Assembly: GCF_000422505.1 (NCBI RefSeq) | Contig: NZ_KE383865.1 | Coordinates: 468,726 to 532,725, forward strand | Length of the DNA: 64,000 nt | DNA from: Paenibacillus pinihumi DSM 23905 = JCM 16419 | Lineage (GTDB): Bacteria; Bacillota; Bacilli; Paenibacillales; Paenibacillaceae | Direction: 5' to 3' | Shown: piece after piece, positions 58,487 through 64,000 of the stretch | How positions within the stretch are numbered: the stretch's first letter is position 1 | How the letters are laid out: every line of letters begins with the position of its first letter | Notes under the pieces: model-generated | What the model saw: the letters and a program-made list of their open reading frames with translations, nothing else | The model's database searches: none | Told to the model about the DNA's origin: nothing | Made by a program: the position numbers and the translations under genes

Positions 58487-59938
58487 ATGCGGGGAACAGG
58501 ACAGACCGATCGAATTGTCATTATTGGCGGGGGGATCAGCGGCCTGAGCTCCGCTTTCTACGTCCTGCGCCAGGCCCGGGAGTCGGGCCGGCAGGTGCAG
58601 GTGACGATTGTGGAGGAAGCGCCGCAGCTGGGTGGAAAAATCGACACGCTGCATAAGGAAGGATTTGTGATTGAGAAGGGGCCGGACTCCTTTTTGGCAC
58701 GCAAGCGTGCGATTGTGGATTTAGCTGTAGATCTTGGCATTGAGCAGGAACTGACTGCCCAGAATCCGAACGGGCGCAAATCGTATATTTTGCGTGGCGG
58801 CAAGCTCCATCCAATGCCGCAGGGGCTGATGCTGGGCGTGCCAACCGACCTGGACGGACTGGAGAGCACGGAGCTGATAACGGAGGGCGCCAAACAGAGG
58901 GTATTACAGGATTTGGAACTCGCAGCGCAAGAGGGCAGTGACGATGAATCGGTCGGTCATTTCCTGGAGCGCCGCCTTGGCAAAGAGGCTGTCCAGCTCC
59001 TTGCCGAGCCGCTGCTGGCCGGCATTTACGCGGGTGATTTGTACAAGCTGAGCCTGCGCGCTACTTTCCCGCAATTCCGCGATGCTGAGCTTCGGCATGG
59101 CAGCCTGATACGGGGAATGCAGGAGAGCCGCAAAGCTTCAGTTGCCGCAGCAGCAGGCAATGATTTGCCCGAGCATGTGAGGGGGAGCATGTTCCTGACC
59201 TTCCGCAATGGGCTGTCCGCTCTAGTAGAAGCGCTGGAGCAGGCGCTGCCGGCTGTAGACCTTAAGCTGGGTGTCAAAGCCGCTGCTGTCCGCAGACTGC
59301 CGCAGAAGGGCGGCAATGCGGCCTATGAGGTGGAGCTTGATACGGGTGAAAAGCTGGAAGCTGACGCGGTTAACGTGACTGTGCAGGCATTTGGGGCAGC
59401 AGAGCTGCTTCGTCCCTTGATGGATGTGAGCGAGCTGGAAGCAGTACGCTATGTTTCAGTAGCCAATGTGGTACTGGCCTTCGACAAGGCGAGCTTCGGA
59501 CTCCAGTTCGACGGTTCGGGATTTGTAATCCCGCGCGTGGAGGGCCGTCAAATAACTGCCTGCACCTGGACCTCAACCAAATGGACGCATACAAGCCCGG
59601 AAGATAAGGTGCTGTTCCGCTGCTATCTCGGGCGCTCAGGCGCTGAGGAGGTTGTAGAGCTGGATGATGAACAGCTCATAGCTCTCGTCCGGCGCGAGGT
59701 CAAGGAGATTATGGGTGTGAATACGGAGCCGCAGTTTGCCGAAATTACCCGTCTGCGCCATTCCATGCCGCAGTATCCGGTTGGACATGTGGAGAACATG
59801 GCTCGGCTGCGCAAGCGTGCAGCTGAACAGCTTCCGGGCGTATGGATTACAGGAGCTGCCTTTGACGGAGTCGGGCTGCCGGACTGCATCCGCCAGGGCA
59901 AGGAAGCAGCATCTGCAATTCTGGACAGCTTGCAATAG
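58487..59938 (+). CDS. hemY: Coproporphyrinogen III oxidase (FAD-dependent, HemY type)
   Basis: A 483-residue flavoprotein. The FAD-binding N-terminus is IVIIGGGISGLSSAFYVLRQ, followed by EEAPQLGGKIDTL and EKGPDSFLARK. The C-terminal FAD contact is WITGAAFDGVGLPDCIRQGK. It oxidises coproporphyrinogen III to coproporphyrin III before iron insertion (CgoX in current naming). GGGAG is 9 nt upstream. It is the third gene of the haem operon. Confidence 0.93.
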   Translation: MRGTGQTDRIVIIGGGISGLSSAFYVLRQARESGRQVQVTIVEEAPQLGGKIDTLHKEGFVIEKGPDSFLARKRAIVDLAVDLGIEQELTAQNPNGRKSYILRGGKLHPMPQGLMLGVPTDLDGLESTELITEGAKQRVLQDLELAAQEGSDDESVGHFLERRLGKEAVQLLAEPLLAGIYAGDLYKLSLRATFPQFRDAELRHGSLIRGMQESRKASVAAAAGNDLPEHVRGSMFLTFRNGLSALVEALEQALPAVDLKLGVKAAAVRRLPQKGGNAAYEVELDTGEKLEADAVNVTVQAFGAAELLRPLMDVSELEAVRYVSVANVVLAFDKASFGLQFDGSGFVIPRVEGRQITACTWTSTKWTHTSPEDKVLFRCYLGRSGAEEVVELDDEQLIALVRREVKEIMGVNTEPQFAEITRLRHSMPQYPVGHVENMARLRKRAAEQLPGVWITGAAFDGVGLPDCIRQGKEAASAILDSLQ

Positions 59939-59986
59939 AGAATTGTTGCCGGTTTTGCAGGGCTGAATAATGAATTAGTTGAACAC

Positions 59987-60017
59987 GGCGCCTCATCGGA
60001 CGGGGCGTCTTTATTTT
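59987..60017 (+). terminator. Terminator of the hem operon
   Basis: GGCGCCTC pairs with GGGGCGTC around a 7-nt loop, followed by TTTATTTT. Confidence 0.75.
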
Positions 60018-60026
60018 GCACGTTGA

Positions 60027-60055
60027 TTGACCTGTTCGTTTATTGGAACTATACT
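60027..60055 (+). promoter_or_regulatory. Promoter of the Rrf2 gene
   Basis: TTGACC and TATACT are 17 nt apart, about 22 nt upstream of the coding start. The -10 is embedded in AACTATAC, which partly resembles the half site of the operators at 60963-60981. Confidence 0.7.
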
Positions 60056-60077
60056 GTGTAGCAAAGAGGGTGGGTAG

Positions 60078-60512
60078 ATGAAAAAAATTAGCAGCCGTTT
60101 TTCCATGGCAGTCCATATTCTCTCTATGGTCACGTTGGACCCGCTATATAGTACAGGCGATCGCATAGCACGAAGTATCAATAGCAATCCTGTTGTCATC
60201 AGACGGATCATGGCCCAGCTCAAAAAAGCAGGGTATATTGAAACAAAATCCGGAGTTGCAGGAGCCTCCCTTCGGGTATCTCCCGAAAGCTTAACCTTAC
60301 TGGATATCTACCGGGCGGTTGAATCTGTGGAAGGAAACCAGCTTTTCAATTTTCATAAGGACCCTGACCCCAATTGCTCTGTAGGGATGAATATTGAATC
60401 GGTTCTTGCACCACAACTCTCTCATGCGCAGATGGCAATGGAGAATGAATTAGCTTCCGTTACCCTTGCTCGGATTGTTGAGCAATTACGGACAAAAGAG
60501 GATAAAAAATAA
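60078..60512 (+). CDS. Rrf2 family transcriptional regulator (YwnA-like)
   Basis: A 144-residue winged-helix regulator. The start MKKISSRFSMAVHILSMVTL and helix-turn-helix SNPVVIRRIMAQLKKAGYIE match Rrf2, followed by GVAGASLRVSPESLTLLDIY. Only one Cys is present (DPNCSVG), so no full Fe-S site of the IscR type; it belongs to the YwnA/SaiR-like thiol or small-molecule sensors. It converges on a VOC gene whose promoter holds two palindromes that could be its operators. GAGGGTGG precedes the ATG. Confidence 0.87.
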   Translation: MKKISSRFSMAVHILSMVTLDPLYSTGDRIARSINSNPVVIRRIMAQLKKAGYIETKSGVAGASLRVSPESLTLLDIYRAVESVEGNQLFNFHKDPDPNCSVGMNIESVLAPQLSHAQMAMENELASVTLARIVEQLRTKEDKK

Positions 60513-60546
60513 AGCTGCTCCCTGTCGTGGAGCAGCTTTATTTTTT
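60507..60546. terminator. Bidirectional terminator
   Basis: AAAGCTGCTCC pairs with GGAGCAGCTTT around a 7-nt loop; T and A runs on the two sides suit both convergent genes. Confidence 0.88.
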
Positions 60547-60560
60547 ATCTTTTAAATCAG

Positions 60561-60923
60561 TCACTCAGCAGCTTGTGCAGGCTCTACATATTCTATAAAA
60601 CTGCCATCGGGATGTTGTACAAAAATGCTTGGACCAATAGGACCATGCTGATCCCTTATTATGAGGGTATTTTGCTGTTTTAATTCTTCCTTCAATTCGT
60701 TCATGGAATCAACGTACACGACAGCACGGAGTGATCTGGCAGGCTCCAAGGCCTCCGTACTTCCGGATACGATAACGTAAGGATATACTGTGGCTAAGGA
60801 CAAGCCGGCTTCGGGAATATCCCATCGCCGATCCATAGTCCGGTTAGCAAGAGATTCATAATAAGCAACAGTTGTATCTAGTTGATTGGTAAAAACGGGG
60901 ATAAAATGATCTGTGATTTTCAT
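60561..60923 (-). CDS. VOC family protein, putatively Rrf2-regulated
   Basis: A 120-residue vicinal-oxygen-chelate domain protein. MKITDHFIPVFTNQLDTTVA starts it, and FVQHPDGSFIEYVEPAQ ends it. It resembles small glyoxalase-like proteins often next to Rrf2/YwnA genes. GGGAGG lies 7 nt upstream of the ATG. The promoter region carries overlapping palindromes. A role in handling a reactive compound sensed by the Rrf2 protein is inferred from arrangement only. Confidence 0.8.
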   Translation of the reverse strand: MKITDHFIPVFTNQLDTTVAYYESLANRTMDRRWDIPEAGLSLATVYPYVIVSGSTEALEPARSLRAVVYVDSMNELKEELKQQNTLIIRDQHGPIGPSIFVQHPDGSFIEYVEPAQAAE

Positions 60924-60947
60924 AGTAACCTCCCAAAATTTTTAACC

Positions 60948-61004
60948 TATAACCAAAATGGTTATAACTATTATAGTTATATAGGAATATTATGATCTTG
61001 TCAA
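60948..61004 (-). promoter_or_regulatory. Promoter of the VOC gene with two overlapping operators
   Basis: On the minus strand TTGACA (61004-60999) and TATAAC (60981-60976) are 17 nt apart. Palindrome 1 is TATAACCAAAATGGTTATA (60948-60966) and palindrome 2 is TATAACTATTATAGTTATA (60963-60981). They share four bases and cover the -10 and start point. This is a repressor arrangement. Confidence 0.75.
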
Positions 61005-61152
61005 ACTTTTTTGGTGCGCCAGGAAATTAGATGATGATTCAATTTCTTGCAGGGATAAGGACTTTTAGCAGTGTAACACCCTGCAGGATAACTGCTATAA
61101 TGGAGGAGATTTAACGAGACGTTAATGACAGTCAAAAGGGGTCTAAGCAATC

Positions 61153-62517
61153 ATGCCTATCAGCCGATCGGACAAACACAAACAAAAAAAAAGCAGGAAA
61201 CAGAGAAAAGTCAGGCGTCTCCTGATATTAAATGGGGTAATGGCGGCATTATTAATCGTCTTCGCTGCCTTATTATGGGGAAGCTACAATGGACTTTGGG
61301 ATAATGGGGCTGCGTCGCCGGGCCCTCAGATTGCCGATCGCAACGAGCCGGGAATTCAGGAAAACCGCGACAAGAGCGGCAATGGGCAGGAACAGAATCA
61401 GAATCAGGAAGAACTTCCACCGGAAGGCGGTACGTCTTTGCCGGACCCGAGTGACGGAGTGCAAGAGCCTGATGAAACGCCTGATGATGGGTTGAATACG
61501 CCAGCAGATCCAAATGAGGGCAGTCAGCCGCCCGAACATCAGCCGGTCAATCCGCAGTATGGGGAGGAGGATGAGCAGGTGCTGCTCGCTTTCGTCGGAG
61601 ATATTTTATTGGCGGGCTCCGTACAGAAGCAGCTGGATGAACAAGGTTATGATTATCCTTACGCAAAATCGCTGTCCTATCTGGCTGATGCGGATTTGAC
61701 GGCAGGCAATCTGGAGAGCCCGTTCACAACCCGCGGCACACCTGCCGAAGACAAAAAGTTCGTGTTTAACGGCAAGCCTGAATCTCTGCCAGCGCTCAAA
61801 GACGCCGGGTTCAATGTCGTTACGCTGGCTAATAATCATACGCTCGATATGGGTGTCGAAGGTCTGCTCGACACGATGAAGCATCTGGATAAGGCCGGTA
61901 TTCCCCATGTGGGGGCAGGCAATAATGATACCGAGGCTTTCACGCCTGTCATTCTTGAAGCAAAAGGCATTAAGGTGGCATACATAGGCATAAGCCGAGT
62001 TGTACCTTTCGTAGAATGGAAGGCGGAGAAATACCGGGCAGGGGTTGCGGAGTCTTATGATACGACCCGTGCCAAGGCGGCGATCGAAAAAGCCAAGAAG
62101 GAAGCTGATCTTGTAGTCGTAATGGTTCACTGGGGGATAGAGCGGGCAGATCTTCCTGAGAACTATCAGCGCAGTTTTGCCAGAGAGTACATCGATGCGG
62201 GCGCGGATCTCGTTATTGGCTCGCACCCCCATGTGCTGCAAGGCTTTGAACAGTATAAGGGCAAATGGATCGCATACAGTATGGGCAATTTTATTTTTAA
62301 TATGACATCCACTGAGAAAGCGGCAGAGACCGGTGTGCTGGATGCCAAGTGCAGCCGCAGCGGGGACTGCCAGATGCGATTTCATCCGATGAAGGCTGTC
62401 GCATCACAGCCGGCTTTGCTGGAAGGAGAAGCGGCGCAAACTTTGCTGAAACGTATTGAAGCCATTTCATTCGGCGTTAAGATCGATTCGGAAGGAAAAC
62501 TAAGTTCCGGTTCCTAG
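61153..62517 (+). CDS. CapA family protein (poly-gamma-glutamate capsule-type phosphoesterase fold)
   Basis: A 454-residue protein with a basic N-terminus, one membrane helix (LNGVMAALLIVFAALLWGSY) and a Pro/Glu/Gln-rich linker to about residue 135. A CapA domain follows: LLAFVGDILLAGSVQKQLDE, AGNLESPFT, TLANNHTLDMGVEGLLDT, MVHWGIERADLPENYQRSF, IGSHPHVLQGFEQYKGKWIA. The domain has a metallophosphoesterase-like fold. No capB or capC partners are nearby, so a gamma-polyglutamate capsule is not implied. Confidence 0.9.
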   Translation: MPISRSDKHKQKKSRKQRKVRRLLILNGVMAALLIVFAALLWGSYNGLWDNGAASPGPQIADRNEPGIQENRDKSGNGQEQNQNQEELPPEGGTSLPDPSDGVQEPDETPDDGLNTPADPNEGSQPPEHQPVNPQYGEEDEQVLLAFVGDILLAGSVQKQLDEQGYDYPYAKSLSYLADADLTAGNLESPFTTRGTPAEDKKFVFNGKPESLPALKDAGFNVVTLANNHTLDMGVEGLLDTMKHLDKAGIPHVGAGNNDTEAFTPVILEAKGIKVAYIGISRVVPFVEWKAEKYRAGVAESYDTTRAKAAIEKAKKEADLVVVMVHWGIERADLPENYQRSFAREYIDAGADLVIGSHPHVLQGFEQYKGKWIAYSMGNFIFNMTSTEKAAETGVLDAKCSRSGDCQMRFHPMKAVASQPALLEGEAAQTLLKRIEAISFGVKIDSEGKLSSGS

Positions 62518-62551
62518 CAGGATAGTTCAAAAGATAGCAGGGGGAAAGCTT

Positions 62552-63280
62552 GTGAACAATTTGTGTGTGGCTCACCGCGGGGCTTCCGGGGAAGCTCCTG
62601 AAAATACATTAATTGCAGCCCGCCATGCAATGGCGTATCCATTTGTGCAGTGGATGGAAATCGATGTCCAGTTGTCAAAGGATCAGATTCCGGTTGTTAT
62701 TCATGACGATTGGGTTAACCGTACGACAAACGGCAAGGGGAAGGTGGCGGACTACACCGCGGAAGAGCTGGCTAATCTGGATGCAGGGCGCTGGTTCGGC
62801 CGTTCATTTGAAGGGGAGCCTGTCCCCACACTGGAGCAGATGCTGCACGCAACAGCAGGCCGGTGCAGGCTGAATATTGAACTGAAGACTCTCGGCTCCA
62901 ATTACCCTGAAATTGAGCAGAAGGTGGTAGAACTGCTGTATAAATATAACCTGCAGTTTGACACTGTCATCACTTCCTTTGATCCGGATACCCTTTACAA
63001 TGTAAAAAAGATAAGCCCCGATATTGTCACAGGGCTTATCATTGACGCTTCTCCCAGCCAGCTGATCGCCGAGCTGAATCGTCTTGAGGCTGCCTTTTTG
63101 TCAATCGGGTATACACAGATTACGCCCCATAGACTGCAGGAATGGCATCAGGCGGGCTTGACGGTAATGGCCTGGACGGTTAATGATGCAGCCACAATGC
63201 GCAGGCTGATGGAGATGAATGCGAATTTAATGATTTGCACCAACTACCCGGACCGTTATGCCCAGGCGCTAAGCATGTAG
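62552..63280 (+). CDS. Glycerophosphodiester phosphodiesterase
   Basis: A 242-residue GDPD TIM barrel. VAHRGASGEAPENTLIAARH holds the catalytic His-Arg and Glu; EIDVQLSKDQIPVVIHDDWV and LNIELKT give the Ca2+/metal ligands. There is no signal peptide, so it acts in the cytosol on glycerophosphodiesters, giving glycerol-3-phosphate. GTG 62552 follows GGGGG by about 8 nt. It lies 34 nt after the CapA gene, so the two may be co-transcribed. Confidence 0.92.
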   Translation: MNNLCVAHRGASGEAPENTLIAARHAMAYPFVQWMEIDVQLSKDQIPVVIHDDWVNRTTNGKGKVADYTAEELANLDAGRWFGRSFEGEPVPTLEQMLHATAGRCRLNIELKTLGSNYPEIEQKVVELLYKYNLQFDTVITSFDPDTLYNVKKISPDIVTGLIIDASPSQLIAELNRLEAAFLSIGYTQITPHRLQEWHQAGLTVMAWTVNDAATMRRLMEMNANLMICTNYPDRYAQALSM

Positions 63281-63297
63281 CCGTCTGACAATTGCAA

Positions 63298-63363
63298 CAA
63301 AACCCTGCAACTGCCTGTATCCGTCATGATAGGTAACGGAGGCAAGGATGCAGGGTTTTTGTT
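63298..63363. terminator. Terminator downstream of the GDPD gene
   Basis: AACAAAACCCTGCA pairs with TGCAGGGTTTTTGTT, with an inner TGCCT/AGGCA pair; T runs on both strands suit the two convergent genes. Confidence 0.85.
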
Positions 63364-63401
63364 AAAATGGACAACCTGGTTCAGGTTTCCGTTAGTGCCT
63401 T

Positions 63402-64000
63402 CTAAGCAAGTTCGGATTGCGGTGAGAAGAGCAGCGGGTCCTGGTACTGGTCGCGGATTGCCAGCAGCCTTGGAAGCTGGGTGAAAAAAACATCGACAAT
63501 CCGGGGGTCAAAATGCTGTCCCCGCTCTTCCTTCATTAGGGAGATAATGCGGTCAAGCTCCCATGCTTTTTTGTACACGCGGTCACTGCCTAGCGCATCG
63601 AAGACATCAGCAACAGCGGTAATCCGGCCGTAGAGGTGAATATCATGCCCCTGAAGGCCTTGAGGATACCCGCTTCCGTTCCATTTTTCATGATGCTGGT
63701 GCGCGATATAAGCGGCTGAATGAAGAAGCTCCCGCTTGGAGCTTCCCAGCATGTTATAACCAATCACCGTATGGGTTTTCATTAATTCATATTCTTCCGT
63801 GGTGAGCTTGCCCGGCTTTTGCAAAATGGAGTCCGGAATGGCGATCTTGCCGATGTCATGCATGGGCGAGGCCATCTTCAGATGTTCGGCTTCTGTCTGG
63901 GCAAAGCCAAGTCCGAGCGCCAGAATATAGGAATATTCCGCCACCCGCTTGACATGGTAGCCCGTTTCCTTGGACCGGCTCTCGCCGATTTCACCAAGCG
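63402..64000 (-). CDS. HD-GYP domain protein, partial (N-terminus outside window)
   Basis: The visible 199 codons are the HD-GYP phosphohydrolase domain: HLKMASPMHDIGKIAIPD, then TVIGYNMLG, IAHQHHEKWNGSGYPQGLQG, and ITAVADVFDALGSDRVYKK. HD-GYP domains commonly hydrolyse cyclic di-GMP. Residues upstream of the listed frame (LGEIGESRSKETGYHVKRV) continue past the right edge, so a sensor or receiver domain may lie outside the window. Confidence 0.92.
   Translation of the reverse strand, partial: LGEIGESRSKETGYHVKRVAEYSYILALGLGFAQTEAEHLKMASPMHDIGKIAIPDSILQKPGKLTTEEYELMKTHTVIGYNMLGSSKRELLHSAAYIAHQHHEKWNGSGYPQGLQGHDIHLYGRITAVADVFDALGSDRVYKKAWELDRIISLMKEERGQHFDPRIVDVFFTQLPRLLAIRDQYQDPLLFSPQSELA

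Noticed and set aside
61153-62517. Poly-gamma-glutamate capsule locus
   Set aside because: Only the CapA-type gene is present; capB, capC and capE partners are absent.

Overview
The window reads as a chromosome segment of an endospore-forming, low- to mid-GC Gram-positive bacterium, most likely a Paenibacillus or close relative. The reasons are a gerA-type germinant receptor operon, a YjcZ-type sporulation peptide, the Firmicutes hemE-hemH-hemY order, strong AGGAGG ribosome sites with frequent TTG/GTG starts, a pbuE gene under a purine riboswitch, and many small DUF proteins known from Bacillales. No rRNA, tRNA, CRISPR array, prophage or intact insertion sequence is visible.

Layout. (1) 1-8.4 kb: transport and housekeeping genes: a partial sugar isomerase, a MATE exporter with a divergent AraC regulator, a DHA2-type MFS pump, the purine efflux pump PbuE behind its riboswitch, a VOC protein, a GNAT acetyltransferase and a small Cys-rich protein. 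(2) 8.4-30.1 kb: a Wzx/Wzy-type exopolysaccharide locus: an unknown protein, chain-length regulator, tyrosine kinase, a structured RNA that fits the EAR antiterminator, galU, priming sugar transferase, polymerase, acyltransferase, five glycosyltransferases, a MurA-like enzyme, flippase, MurB, manC, a phosphohexomutase homologue with degenerate catalytic loops, ugd and a membrane protein. A SinR-like XRE regulator lies just beyond. (3) 31-44 kb: a divergent Prs, an alkaline phosphatase with PhoP-like repeats upstream, an AraC-controlled sugar cluster, FabV and a three-gene germinant receptor. (4) 44.5-56 kb: small membrane, Fe-S and cell-envelope proteins, MurI, an M14 peptidase and RNA/small-molecule methyltransferases. 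(5) 56-64 kb: haem synthesis (hemE, hemH, hemY), an Rrf2/VOC pair, CapA, a glycerophosphodiesterase and a partial HD-GYP protein.

How it works together. The EPS locus can make UDP-glucose, UDP-glucuronate, GDP-mannose and possibly a UDP-MurNAc-type precursor (MurA-like plus MurB). It assembles repeat units on a lipid carrier, flips and polymerises them, and controls chain length through the kinase pair. The EAR-like RNA near its 5' end could let RNA polymerase read through the strong hairpins that interrupt the operon.

Most unusual items: a five-copy hairpin repeat family with different self-complementary arms but conserved internal segments; the mutase pseudoenzyme; the MurA/MurB pair inside an EPS locus; a guanine-class aptamer on a pbuE-type ON switch; and a recurring palindrome placed in promoter spacers upstream of the EPS genes.
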